From Melittangium boletus DSM 14713 (lineage in GTDB: Bacteria > Myxococcota > Myxococcia > Myxococcales > Myxococcaceae): a stretch of 64,000 bases of DNA. Below are positions 40,186-50,939 of this stretch, one piece after another. Every line of letters begins with the position of its first letter. Positions within the stretch are counted from its first letter, which is position 1. The notes under the pieces were generated by a model, which had not been told where the DNA came from, did no database searches, and saw only the letters and a program-made list of their open reading frames with translations. The stretch covers positions 8,499,765 to 8,563,764 of the forward strand of contig NZ_CP022163.1 of the NCBI RefSeq assembly GCF_002305855.1. Direction: 5' to 3'. The translations under genes and the position numbers were made by a program.

Positions 40186-41229
40186 ATGTGGAGGACCTCC
40201 GAGAAGTCCCCGATGCATCGAGTGGAAGGGGGGAGCCCCAGGCGGCTCCGGCCCGTCTTCGTGTTCTCCGGTCAGGGCTCGCAGTGGGTGGGCATGGGCC
40301 GGGCGTTGCTGGAGCGCTCGACGGTGTTCGAGATGGTGCTCAGTGCCTGTGATGCCCAGGTGCGGCGGCGGCTGGGCTGGTCGCTGCTGGACGTGGTGAC
40401 GGCGCGGGACGCACCGCTTGGGGACATCGAGGTGAGCTGCCCCGCGCTGGTGTCGATGGAGATCGCGCTGGCGGCGCTGTGGCGCTCATGGGGCGTGGAG
40501 CCGGCGGCGGTGGTGGGACACAGCATTGGCGAGGTGGCGGCGGCGCACGTGGCGGGGGTGCTGTCGCTGGAGGACGCCATGCGCGTCATCTGCGAGCAGG
40601 GCCGTACCATGGGGCAGCTCCGGGGCCAGGGCGCCATGGCGGTGGTGGGCCTGGCATGGGAGCGCGTGGGCGAGGTCCTGGGCGGGAGCGAGGGGCGGCT
40701 GTGGCCCCTCATCCACGCGAGCCCCGAGTGGACGGTGCTCGGGGGAGAGCCCGAGGCGTTGGAGGAGGCGCTGGTCGTGCTGCGGGAGCAGGGCATGGTG
40801 GCGCGCCGGGTGGACTCGCAGGTGGCGGCGCACTGCCCGCAGGTGGATCCCCTGCGCGAGGGGTTGCGCGAGCGGCTCGCGGACATCCGTCCCCGGCCGG
40901 AGCGGCTGCCCGTGGTCTCCACGGTGACGGGGCACGAGCTGCCGGGCCGGCGGTTCGACGCGGACTACTGGGTGCGCAACCTCGCCGAGCCGGTGTTGTT
41001 CCGCGAGGGCGTGGACGCGCTGATCGCGGACGGGCACGACATCTTCCTCGAGATCAGCCCCCACCCGCTGGTGAAGCACTGGTTGGAGTCGTGCCTCGCC
41101 GACGCGGACCGCGAGGGCCAGGTGCTCGTGTCGATGCGGCGGGGGAGGGATCCCAGCCAGGAGATGCTGGAGACCCTGCGGGTGCTGTCGCGCACGAGCG
41201 CGGACTCCACTCCCTGCCTGCACCGCTGA
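40186..41229 (+). CDS. Stand-alone acyltransferase (AT/FabD-like) lacking the carboxylate-binding Arg
   Basis: This 347-residue protein has the AT fold of polyketide synthases: FVFSGQGSQWVGMG at its start, GHSIGE with nucleophile Ser113 (111-116), SLEDAMRVICEQGRTM, and the catalytic His216 in VAAHCPQ, then DADYWVRNLAEPVLF. Where malonyl-specific enzymes have Arg (form SLEDA..VV.LRSR; Arg117 of FabD) this protein has Gln138. That Arg grips the malonyl carboxylate, so the enzyme probably handles non-carboxylated acyl groups or acts as an acyl hydrolase. ATG 40186 follows GAGGGAG. It is isolated: no ketosynthase genes are near. Confidence 0.85.
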   Translation: MWRTSEKSPMHRVEGGSPRRLRPVFVFSGQGSQWVGMGRALLERSTVFEMVLSACDAQVRRRLGWSLLDVVTARDAPLGDIEVSCPALVSMEIALAALWRSWGVEPAAVVGHSIGEVAAAHVAGVLSLEDAMRVICEQGRTMGQLRGQGAMAVVGLAWERVGEVLGGSEGRLWPLIHASPEWTVLGGEPEALEEALVVLREQGMVARRVDSQVAAHCPQVDPLREGLRERLADIRPRPERLPVVSTVTGHELPGRRFDADYWVRNLAEPVLFREGVDALIADGHDIFLEISPHPLVKHWLESCLADADREGQVLVSMRRGRDPSQEMLETLRVLSRTSADSTPCLHR

Positions 41230-41233
41230 GACG

Positions 41234-41737
41234 TCAGGCCGTGAGCAGGGACAGCAGTCCGCGCCGGAGGCTCGCCTGGCGCCGCCAGGGAGGCGTCCAG
41301 CGGGCCCCGCGCGCGGTGATGGCATGGTGGACGGACACGTCTCCAGGGCCGCTCAGCAGCAGTCCCAGCGCCGTGGCGATGAGCGACAGGTTGAATTCGT
41401 AGCCGCCCTGGCGGCTGTCGAAGCCGTTGGGGCCGTGCACCTTGGCGATGGCCACCGCCTGGGTCACCAGCACGGCCAGGGCGGCCACCCGGGTGCCAAT
41501 CCCCAGCAGGGACAGCACCCCGGCGCTCACCTCGGTCCAGCCGGTGGCGAGGGCCCACGGACGGGCGGGGGTGATGCCCAGCTTCTCGAAGACGTGGGTC
41601 GTCTCCTCCAGCCCCTTGGGCCGCAGCTTCTCGATGCCGTGGTAGAGCATCACCGAGCTCAAGGTGGCCCGGAGGGGCAGTGCCGAGTGATGGGCCAGTT
41701 GCCCTTCCATTGCCGTCAGGGTTGCCGCCGTCGCCAT
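41234..41737 (-). CDS. DoxX-family membrane protein
   Basis: This 167-residue protein has four hydrophobic segments. The DoxX hallmarks are a Gly-rich first helix region (SSVMLYHGIEKLRPKG), FEKLGI, ALATGWTEVSAGVLSLLGIGTRVAALAV and GGYEFNLSLIATALGLLLSGPG. DoxX-like proteins are linked to quinone or thiosulfate redox chemistry and detoxification but most are uncharacterised. ATG 41737 is favoured over 41770. It is convergent with the acyltransferase gene, with four bases between their ends. Confidence 0.85.
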   Translation of the reverse strand: MATAATLTAMEGQLAHHSALPLRATLSSVMLYHGIEKLRPKGLEETTHVFEKLGITPARPWALATGWTEVSAGVLSLLGIGTRVAALAVLVTQAVAIAKVHGPNGFDSRQGGYEFNLSLIATALGLLLSGPGDVSVHHAITARGARWTPPWRRQASLRRGLLSLLTA

Positions 41738-41838
41738 GTGGGGTCCTCCGCGTCCGGTGTGGTCCCCCAACCGTTCTCATCCCCGCCCGGGGAGGCAACT
41801 CTCGCCAGCGGGCGGGGGGGCGAGCGGAGGAAGGGCGC

Positions 41839-44040
41839 CTATCCGGGGGTGAACCACAGCACCGACAACGGGGGCAGGGTCAGCACGGCCGAGGCTTCCT
41901 GACCATCCCAGCTCTGGGGCTGGGTGTGGATGCGGCCCTTGTTGCCCAGGCCCGAGCCGCCGTAGCCGTCGGAGTCCGTGTTGAGCAGCTCCACATAGCC
42001 GCCGTGCCGGGGGAAGCCCACGCGGTATTCCTCGCGGGGCACGGGGGACAGGTTGGCGATGCACACCACGTGTCCCCCCGGCTGGCGCGAGCGCCGCACG
42101 AAGGCCAGCACGTTGGAGGCGGCCGAGTCCGGTTGCAGCCACTGGAAGCCCATGGGCTCGCTGTCCGCGTCGTACAGGGCGGGGTGGGAGCGGTAGAGGC
42201 GGTTGATGTCACCCACCAGGGACTGGATGCCGGCGTGCTCCTTCTTCTCGAGCAGGTGCCAGTCGATGCTCTTGTCGTTGTTCCACTCGGAGGGCTGGCC
42301 CAGCTCGCCCCCCATGAAGAGCAGCTTCTTGCCCGGGTGGGCCCACATCCACGCGAACAGCGCCCGGAGGTTGGCGCGCTTCTGCCAGTCATCCCCCGGC
42401 ATCTTCCCGTAGAGCGAGCCCTTGCCGTGCACCACCTCGTCGTGGCTCAGGGGCAGCATGAAGTGCTCGCTGAACGCGTAGAGCAGGCCGAAGGTGAGCT
42501 GGCTGTGGTGGTGCTGGCGGTAGATGGGATCCTTGGAGAAGTACTTCAAGGTGTCGTGCATCCAGCCCATGTTCCACTTGAAGTGGAAGCCGAGGCCGCC
42601 CTCGCTCGTGGGCTGGCTCACCTTGGGCCACGCGGTGGACTCCTCGGCGATCATCACCGCGCCGGGGTACTTGGCGCGCACCTTGTCGTTGAGCTCGCGC
42701 ATGAAGGCGATGGCTTCCTCGTTCTCGCGGCCGCCCCAGCGGTTGGGAATCCACTCGCCCTGCTTGCGGCTGTAGTCGAGGTAGAGCATGGAGGCCACCG
42801 CGTCCACGCGCAGGCCGTCCAGGTGGTACTCCTCGAACCAGAAGAGGGCGTTGGCGATGAGGAAGTTGCGCACCTCGTTGCGGCCGAAGTTGAAGACGTA
42901 GGTGCCCCAGTCCGGCTGCGAGCCCTGACGGGGGTCCGCGTGCTCGTAGAGCGCCGTGCCGTCGAACTGGCCCAGGGCGTGCGAGTCCCGGGGGAAGTGG
43001 CCGGGCACCCAGTCGAGGATGACGCCAATGCCCTGCTCGTGCAGGTGGTTGACGAGGTAGCGGAAATCATCCGGGTGACCGAAGCGGGCGGTGGGCGCGT
43101 AGTAGTTGCCCACCTGGTAGCCCCAGGAGCCGCCGAAAGGGTGCTCCGCCACGGGCATCAGCTCCACGTGGGTGAAGCCCGTCTTCTTGAGGTAGTCCGA
43201 GAGCGCGTGCGCCATCTCCCGGTAGGTGAGGGGACGGTCGCCGTCCTCCACCACGCGCCGCCACGAGGCCAGGTGCACCTCGTAGACGCTCCACGGCTGG
43301 CGGTGCACGTCCTGGGTGGCGCGCGCCTGCATCCACGCGCCGTCCGACCACTGGAAGTGGTTGAGGTCATGCACCACGGACGCGGTGGCCGGAGGCACCT
43401 CGGTGCGGAAGGCGAAGGGATCGGACTTGAGGATCCGGTGGCCGCCCTGGCCCGTGCGGATCTCGAACTTGTAGCGCGTGCCCTCGCCGACCTCGGGGAT
43501 GAACAGCTCCCAGATGCCCGAGGCGCCCATGCGCCGCATGGTGTGCAGCCGCCCGTCCCAGCTGTTGAAGTCGCCCACCACGGACACGCTCTGGGCGGTG
43601 GGGGCCCAGACGGCGAAGGCCACGCCGCTGATGCCGTTGTGGTGCACGGGATGGGCGCCCATGCGCTTCCACAGCTCCTCGTGGCGGCCCTCGCCCGCGT
43701 AGTACAGGTCCATGTCGCCCAGCGTGGGCAGGAAGCTGTAGGGGTCGCGCAGGGTGAAGGTCTTCTTGCCGGGGTACTCCACCTCCACCTGGTAGTTGAA
43801 CGTCTCCGTGCGGCCGTTGAGCCGGGCCTCGAAGACGCCATCCTTGCGCTGCGCCATGGGGATGCGTCCCCCGAAGTCGGGCAGGATGTGGATGGCGACC
43901 GCGTCCGGACGGTAGGTCCGCACCACCATGCCGTCCCCGTCCGGGTGGATGCCCAGCACGCGGTGCGGCTCGCCGTGACGCAACTCCACGATTTGTTGCA
44001 GCTCCGCGTCGATCTGCTGCCGATCCGTCGGCTTCTTCAC
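41839..44040 (-). CDS. glgB: 1,4-alpha-glucan branching enzyme
   Basis: This 733-residue GH13 enzyme transfers an oligoglucan to a 6-OH, making alpha-1,6 branches. The N-terminal CBM48 region (GEPHRVLGIHPDGDGMVVRTYRP, VGDFNSWDGRLHTMR) precedes the catalytic barrel: nucleophile Asp in LRVDAVASMLYLDYSR, acid Glu in IAEESTAW, and LSHDEVVHGKGSL. It begins with GTG overlapping the mak stop (GTGA). It is the last gene of the GlgE operon, where it branches the chains made by GlgE. Confidence 0.97.
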   Translation of the reverse strand: MKKPTDRQQIDAELQQIVELRHGEPHRVLGIHPDGDGMVVRTYRPDAVAIHILPDFGGRIPMAQRKDGVFEARLNGRTETFNYQVEVEYPGKKTFTLRDPYSFLPTLGDMDLYYAGEGRHEELWKRMGAHPVHHNGISGVAFAVWAPTAQSVSVVGDFNSWDGRLHTMRRMGASGIWELFIPEVGEGTRYKFEIRTGQGGHRILKSDPFAFRTEVPPATASVVHDLNHFQWSDGAWMQARATQDVHRQPWSVYEVHLASWRRVVEDGDRPLTYREMAHALSDYLKKTGFTHVELMPVAEHPFGGSWGYQVGNYYAPTARFGHPDDFRYLVNHLHEQGIGVILDWVPGHFPRDSHALGQFDGTALYEHADPRQGSQPDWGTYVFNFGRNEVRNFLIANALFWFEEYHLDGLRVDAVASMLYLDYSRKQGEWIPNRWGGRENEEAIAFMRELNDKVRAKYPGAVMIAEESTAWPKVSQPTSEGGLGFHFKWNMGWMHDTLKYFSKDPIYRQHHHSQLTFGLLYAFSEHFMLPLSHDEVVHGKGSLYGKMPGDDWQKRANLRALFAWMWAHPGKKLLFMGGELGQPSEWNNDKSIDWHLLEKKEHAGIQSLVGDINRLYRSHPALYDADSEPMGFQWLQPDSAASNVLAFVRRSRQPGGHVVCIANLSPVPREEYRVGFPRHGGYVELLNTDSDGYGGSGLGNKGRIHTQPQSWDGQEASAVLTLPPLSVLWFTPG

Positions 44041-45370
44041 TTGCGGACCTCCATTCTCATGAGGGCCTGGATGGGGATGCGCACCCAATCCGGCCGGTTC
44101 TGAAGTTCGTAGCGCACCTCATAGAGCATTTTCTCCAGCTCGAAGGTGCCCAACATCAAGGTGAAGCTCGCGTCGTCCTGGGGCAGGAAGGCCGCGCCAC
44201 GCGTGGCGGCGCGGTAGCCCTCCAGGAAGGCCTGGCGCGCGGGCTGGAGGCGATCTCCCTCCGGCTGGCCCTCCAGCCTCACCGTGGCCTCCGCGTAGTC
44301 GAACGAGCGCAGCATGCCCGCCACGTCCCGGAGCGCCGAGTACTTCTCCCGGCGCTGGGTGAAGCTGCGGCCCGGCTCGCCCTCGAAGTCGAAGAGGAGC
44401 CAATCCCCCTCCGAGCGCAGCACCTGTCCCAGGTGCAGGTCGCCGTGGATGCGGATCTTCTGTCCCGAGGGCTGCACGTGCGCGAGTTGCCGGGCATGGC
44501 CGAGCAGATCCTCGCGGCGGTTCTCCAGATCGGGCGTGTGGCGCGCGGCCTGGCTCAGGGTGACGCCCATCTCCCCCACGATGGACGCGCTCCAGCGTTG
44601 CAAGTCCTCGGCGAGCAGGGGCTCGGGCGTGAAGGCCGGGTCATCCGTGCTGGAGGCGAGCGCGTGGTGCAGCTCGCCCAGGCGCTGGCCCAGCCGACGC
44701 AGGTCGGCGATGAAGTCCTCCGCCAGCACCGGGCCGCGGCGGAAGTTGTCCAGGGTATAGCGCCAGCCGTCGGTGACATCGGGGATGAAGCGATTCACCA
44801 CGGCGAGCGTGGCGCCCGCGGGCCCCTCGGACTGCAACGCGCCGAGCAGGGTGGGGGTGGCGCGAAAGGACGTCTTCGTCGCCAGGAAGCGGCCCACCTC
44901 GTACTCGGGGTTGATGCCGGCCTCCAGCTTGCGGATGACCTTGAGGATGAGCTTCTCGGCCACCACCACGGACGTGTTGCTCTGCTCCACCTGGAGCCGG
45001 CGCACGGGCAGCGGAGAGGGCAGGGCGATCAGCCCCTCGGGCGTGTCCAACCACTCGCCCACGAGCTTGCCGGAGGCACTGGCCAGCTCGCGCTTCTCGC
45101 GGATGAGCTGGAAGAGCGTGCGCAGCACGTCCACGTCCTCGAAGGCATCCTTCACCCCTTCCTCGGAGGGCAGCACGGGCAGCAGGTAGCGCTCCGGCTG
45201 GCCCAGCTCGTAGATGACCTCCACCACGGCGAGGGTGAAGTTGCGGCCACCGGGCAGCTCCACGGTGGCGTGGTCCACGGTGGACACGGACTTGATGGGC
45301 CAGGCCTTGCCCGCGAACCAGCGCTGGTTGCGCAGGAAGTCCGGGAGCTTCGTCAGATCGATTGGCGCCG

Positions 45371-45374
<4 letters not shown>
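44037..45374 (-). CDS. mak: Maltokinase
   Basis: This 445-residue enzyme phosphorylates maltose with ATP to maltose-1-phosphate, the donor for GlgE. It belongs to the aminoglycoside-phosphotransferase-like fold: the N-terminal cap includes FLRNQRWFAGKAWPI, the Lys-bearing strand is VAEKLILKVIRKLEAGINPEYEVGRFL, and the catalytic loop is RIHGDLHLGQVL followed by FDFEGEPGRS with the metal-binding Asp. Its length matches mycobacterial Mak/Pep2. Start and stop overlap treS and glgB by four bases each, so the three are co-translated. In some actinobacteria it is fused to TreS; here it is separate. Confidence 0.95.
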
Positions 45375-47032
<1,658 letters not shown>

Positions 47033-47050
47033 ATCGTGGGTGGACCTGGC

Positions 47051-49063
47051 CTATTCGTAGTAGTCGAACGCTTGTTCGGAGCGGCGGAAACGATAGATCG
47101 CCCAGATGGCCGCGGGCTGTTCGGGTGTCAGCCGGACTTGCGCGGTGGGCCCCTGCCACAGGCTGCGGGTGTCCGTCATCAGTTCGTGCACCTGGTAGGT
47201 CTCATCCGGCTGGATGCCCAGCTCCTCCAGGGGCACGTAGAGGACGGAGTCCTGTGCGTTGTACGGATCGAAGCTCACGGCCACCAGTACCTGGCTGGTG
47301 CCGTCCGGCGTGCGCTTGGAATAGAACATCACCTGCTCGTTCTCCGAGGGGTGGAAGCGCAGGTTGTCGTAGAGCTGGAAGGCCCGGTGGCGCTGGCGGA
47401 TGCCGTTGAGCCGCGCGATGTAGTCGCGGATGTTGCCTGGCCGGTCCAGGTCCCACGCCTTGAGCTCGTACTTCTCCGAGTCGAGGTATTCCTCCTTGCC
47501 GGGCGCCACGGGAGTGCCCTCGCACAGCTCGTAGCCGCAGTACATGCCCCAGACGCTGGAGAGCGTGGCGGCCATGGCGGCGCGCAACCGGAAGCCGCCG
47601 GGACCGCTGCGCTGGAGGAACTCGGGGAGGATGTCCGGCGTGTTGGGCCAGAAGTTGGCGCGCATGTAGTCGGACACGGGCGGTTGGGTGAGCTCCTCCA
47701 GGTACTCCTGCATCTCCGCCTTGAAGTTGCGCCAGGTGAAGTAGCTGTACGACTGGCCGAAGCCGAGCTTGGCCAGCGCCTTCATCACCTTGGGGCGGGT
47801 GAACGCCTCGGCGAGGAAGATGATGTCGGGGCGCTCCGTCTGCACCTCGCGGATCATCCACGCCCAGAACTGCATGGGCTTGGTGTGGGGGTTGTCCACG
47901 CGGAAGATGCGCACGCCCAGGTTCACCCAATGCATCACCACCGACTTGAGCTCCGGCCAGAGCGTGTCGCGCGCGGGGCCGAGCCAGTCGAAGTTGACGA
48001 TGTCCTCGTAGCGCTTGGGCGGGTTCTCCGCCGTCTTGATGGTGCCGTCGGGCCGGTGGAGGAACCACTCGGGGTGTTCCTTCACGTAGGGGTGGTCCGG
48101 CGAGCACTGGTACGCCAGGTCCATGGCGATCTCGATCCCCTGCGCGTTGGCCTCCTTCACGAAGCGCGCGAAGTCCTCGAGCGTGCCCAACTGGGGATGG
48201 ATGGCCTTGTGGCCGCCCTCGGGGCCGCCGATGGCCCAGGGGCTGCCCACGTCGTCCGGGCCCGCGGTGAGGCTGTTGTTCTTGCCCTTGCGCGCCTTGA
48301 GGCCGATGGGGTGCACCGGCGGCAGGTAGATGACGTCGAAGCCCAGGGACTGCACGTAGGGCAGCCACTTCTCCGCGTCCTTGAACGTGCCGTGTGTGCG
48401 GCCATCGCGCGGGGCCGAGCGTGGGAAGAACTCGTACCAGGAGCCGTAGCGCGCCTTCTCCCGGTCCACGAACACCTCGAGCACGCGGTCATAGCGCGTG
48501 GCCACGGAGCGGTCGGCGTACCGGGACGCCACGCGCTTGAGCTCGGGGTCCACGGCCGCGGCGATGGCGTTGGGGCTCATCCCCTGGTCGAAGAGGGTGG
48601 CGGCCTTGAGCATGCGCTCGGCGTCGTCCGGATTGCCGTCCTGCCGCGCGCGCTCCGCGTGGGCACGGAGCATGGCGGCGCCTTCCAACAGCTCGCTGCG
48701 CACGTCGCGGCCCACGTCCACCTTGCGTTTGATCTCCGTCACCCAGGTGGCGAAGAAGTCCGGCCAGGCCTCCACCGTGTACTCGTAACGGCCATTGCTC
48801 GTCAGGGGGAAGCTGCCTTCCCACAAGTCGTTGCCCTTGGGTGAGGACATGGGCACCTCGGCCCATTCCGTCGCCTGGCTCCTGGGCACCGACTGCCGCC
48901 AGCGCACCACGGCCACCAGGACGTCGTGGCCTTCCTTGAAGATGTCCGCCTGGACGGTGAGGGATTCGCCCTCGACCCGCTTCACCGGCCAACGGCCCGC
49001 GTCCAACTGCGGCCGGACATTTTCGATGACCGTGCTTCCGATTCGCTCGATTCGCTCGCTCAT
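47051..49063 (-). CDS. glgE: Alpha-1,4-glucan:maltose-1-phosphate maltosyltransferase
   Basis: This 670-residue GH13_3 enzyme extends alpha-glucan by maltosyl units taken from maltose-1-phosphate. The N-terminal beta domain (DIFKEGHDVLVAVVRWR) and helical insert precede the barrel: DVIYLPPVHPIG, AMDLAYQCSPDHPYV, nucleophile Asp in RIFRVDNPHTKP and acid Glu in FLAEAFTRP. These are diagnostic of GlgE over other GH13. ATG 49063 is preferred; the longer frame upstream is Arg-rich and non-homologous. It is the promoter-proximal gene of the operon with treS, mak and glgB, so the complete trehalose-to-glucan route is encoded here. Confidence 0.97.
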   Translation of the reverse strand: MSERIERIGSTVIENVRPQLDAGRWPVKRVEGESLTVQADIFKEGHDVLVAVVRWRQSVPRSQATEWAEVPMSSPKGNDLWEGSFPLTSNGRYEYTVEAWPDFFATWVTEIKRKVDVGRDVRSELLEGAAMLRAHAERARQDGNPDDAERMLKAATLFDQGMSPNAIAAAVDPELKRVASRYADRSVATRYDRVLEVFVDREKARYGSWYEFFPRSAPRDGRTHGTFKDAEKWLPYVQSLGFDVIYLPPVHPIGLKARKGKNNSLTAGPDDVGSPWAIGGPEGGHKAIHPQLGTLEDFARFVKEANAQGIEIAMDLAYQCSPDHPYVKEHPEWFLHRPDGTIKTAENPPKRYEDIVNFDWLGPARDTLWPELKSVVMHWVNLGVRIFRVDNPHTKPMQFWAWMIREVQTERPDIIFLAEAFTRPKVMKALAKLGFGQSYSYFTWRNFKAEMQEYLEELTQPPVSDYMRANFWPNTPDILPEFLQRSGPGGFRLRAAMAATLSSVWGMYCGYELCEGTPVAPGKEEYLDSEKYELKAWDLDRPGNIRDYIARLNGIRQRHRAFQLYDNLRFHPSENEQVMFYSKRTPDGTSQVLVAVSFDPYNAQDSVLYVPLEELGIQPDETYQVHELMTDTRSLWQGPTAQVRLTPEQPAAIWAIYRFRRSEQAFDYYE

Positions 49064-49424
49064 AGGTAGAAGGCGGCCCCTTATAGGTCCCCGCGCCGGG
49101 TTGCCGACGCCGACTTTCACCAGGCGTTGAAGATGGACGCTCCGGGCATCCCGCCTGTTCAAGGGTGAACGGTAGGGACGGGCGGACGAGGTGCACACCC
49201 GCGAAGCCCACTTCGTTTCGCCCCATGCCCCGCCGCGTGAGCGGGCGGCCAGTCGAGGGGCACACGGCTCGCCCGATCCTTCCCGGCAGGGAGTCTCAGG
49301 GCGAGGACACGTGGGGATGAAGGGGAGGGGTGAAGCGGGAGCGCCCGGGCCGCGCACGGGAGGGAGGACTCACTCCGCGTGGGCCGCGAGACGGAGGCTC
49401 CCGGGGAGGGGAGCCAGGGGGGTG
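49064..49424. other. Gene-free interval upstream of glgE
   Basis: These 361 bases contain the presumed glgE operon promoter and the 3' flank of the next minus-strand gene. A 7-bp stem (49396-49402 with 49409-49415) directly after that gene's stop could end its transcript. No coding frame is convincing and no operator was recognised. Confidence 0.5.
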
Positions 49425-49631
49425 CTACGGCTGCGCCGGCTGAGGCTGCGACTTGTGCTTGTAGAAGAGGACCAGCGTGTAGCAGTGGAACTCGTTGTCG
49501 CTGGACTGGCACACGATCCGGTCGACGATTTCCAGATCCGAGTTGCTCTTGAGCCAGCGGGTCACGTTCTCGCCCAGCTCCTCCCGCTCCTTTGCCTTCG
49601 TCGCGGAGAACACCTTCACGCCCGTGAACAT
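49425..49631 (-). CDS. Small conserved protein, unknown function
   Basis: This 68-residue soluble protein has an ATG with AAGGAGTGGAAG just upstream, normal codon bias, and a compact pattern: KVFSATKAKEREELGENVTRWL (helix), then SDLEIVDRIVCQSSDNEFHCYTLVLFYKH (strands). The layout, an amphipathic helix followed by strands, recalls small proteins of the form metabolite sensor or dsRNA-binding-like folds, but nothing specific. It ends with a Gln/Pro tail. It is upstream of glgE on the same strand yet 361 bases away, so probably independent. Confidence 0.72.
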   Translation of the reverse strand: MFTGVKVFSATKAKEREELGENVTRWLKSNSDLEIVDRIVCQSSDNEFHCYTLVLFYKHKSQPQPAQP

Positions 49632-49849
49632 CGCCTTCCACTCCTTGCGCTGTGATTTGTAACTGAGTGTGCGGAAGGTTACCGCGCGCTGTTCTCAGGT
49701 GTCAAAAAACCTTACCTCTGGGCAGGCAGCCGTGGGCCCGGGGGTTTCCACCCGCGAGGACATGCCTAGATTTCAGGAGTCGTTGGCTTCGATGCGACGC
49801 CCGGGGGAGGGGCCTTCGGGCGGTGGGGATGGGCGAAGGGGGCACAATC

Positions 49850-50125
49850 ATGGACGTGAAGACCAAGAAGGACCTGGCGGTCGACTTCATCAATGAGATC
49901 CGCACGATGGATCCCGCCGCGCTCAACGCGTTGATCGTCAAGGAGGCGGGCGAGGATCTGGCCCAGTTCTTCCTCAACTACAGCGCCAATCTCATCTCCA
50001 AGGATCCCTCGCGCGTCCTGGAGAATACCTCGTCGCTGATGCTGATGGGCTACCTCATCCGCACCCACGAGGAGCGCAACACCCAGGTGAAGCAGTCCGG
50101 CATCCAGGGCTACGCGTTCGCCTGA
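49850..50125 (+). CDS. Small conserved helical protein
   Basis: This 91-residue protein is almost entirely helical by pattern (KKDLAVDFINEIRTMDPAALNALIVKEAGEDLAQFFLNYS, then a second helix pair) with no signal peptide or Cys. ATG 49850 follows GAAGGGGG. It resembles small cytoplasmic myxobacterial proteins without assigned role. It lies 66 bases before the PHP gene on the same strand and could be co-transcribed with it. Confidence 0.72.
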   Translation: MDVKTKKDLAVDFINEIRTMDPAALNALIVKEAGEDLAQFFLNYSANLISKDPSRVLENTSSLMLMGYLIRTHEERNTQVKQSGIQGYAFA

Positions 50126-50191
50126 TTCGGGTGGGCGGGGGCGCGCCGAGGCTCGACAGCTCCCACGGGAGCCTGTTAGGGAGCGGCGCTC

Positions 50192-50923
50192 ATGCTCATC
50201 GATCTGCACGCGCACTCCTATCTGTCCAAGGATTGCGATCTGGACCCCCGAGCGGTCCTGGATCGCGCCGCCATGTTCGGCCTGGACGGGGTGGCCTTCA
50301 CGGAGACCAACACCCAGGACGGATGCGACGAGCTGTTCGAGATCGGCGCCAAGGCCAAGGTGAAGGTCTTCGTGGGTCTGGAACTCGTCACCGACCGGGG
50401 TCAGTACCTGTGCTTCTTCCCGAAGCCGGAACAGGCGCCCGAGCCGGTGCAGCTCTGGGGCAGCAACCGGGAGAAGCCCTGGAGCGCCGCGGAGTGTCTA
50501 CCCAAGGTGCGCTCGCTCGGCGCGGCGATCGTCGCGGCCCGGCCCTATGACCGGGACTCGAACCACCCAGCCATGGATTATGTCCGCACGCTCGGGGGAC
50601 TCGTCTGCGCGGTGGAGGGCTACAACGCCCGCGTGAAGCAGACGGCGAACGACCTGGCGGTGGAAGCCGCCGAGACGCTCAAGGTGCCGTGCACGGGTGG
50701 CAGTGACGCGCGGAGCTCGCTCGACGAGGTGGGCTATGGCGCCACCTTCTTCAAGAAGCCGGTGAAGACGCAGGAGGAACTCGTGGCCGCGCTGCTGGCC
50801 GGGGATTTCAACCCCGTCATGGCCGGCGAGCTGCCTCGCCTCACCCGTCCGGGAGAAGCCCAGGCGGCCCGCGCCGCGGGAGCCAAGCGGCGGGGTGGGG
50901 GCGGGGGCCGTCGGCGCCGCTAG
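50192..50923 (+). CDS. PHP-domain metal-dependent phosphoesterase
   Basis: This 243-residue protein of the polymerase-and-histidinol-phosphatase fold has the first metal ligands HAHS near residues 6-9 (LIDLHAHSYLSKDC), GLDGVAFTETN with conserved Glu, VGLELVTDRGQYL, and GGSDARSS near the end. Members hydrolyse small phosphate esters or nucleotides, for example 3',5'-bisphosphates. The final 25 residues are a Gly/Arg/Ala basic tail outside the fold, which might bind nucleic acid. The AurF-like gene follows 16 bases later, so the pair is likely an operon. Confidence 0.9.
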   Translation: MLIDLHAHSYLSKDCDLDPRAVLDRAAMFGLDGVAFTETNTQDGCDELFEIGAKAKVKVFVGLELVTDRGQYLCFFPKPEQAPEPVQLWGSNREKPWSAAECLPKVRSLGAAIVAARPYDRDSNHPAMDYVRTLGGLVCAVEGYNARVKQTANDLAVEAAETLKVPCTGGSDARSSLDEVGYGATFFKKPVKTQEELVAALLAGDFNPVMAGELPRLTRPGEAQAARAAGAKRRGGGGGRRRR

Positions 50924-50939
50924 ACGTGACGGAGCTCGA

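Noticed and set aside
41680..44103. An 807-codon plus-strand open frame opposite glgB
   Set aside because: Antisense shadow of a full-length branching enzyme; no signal peptide, domain or ribosome site.
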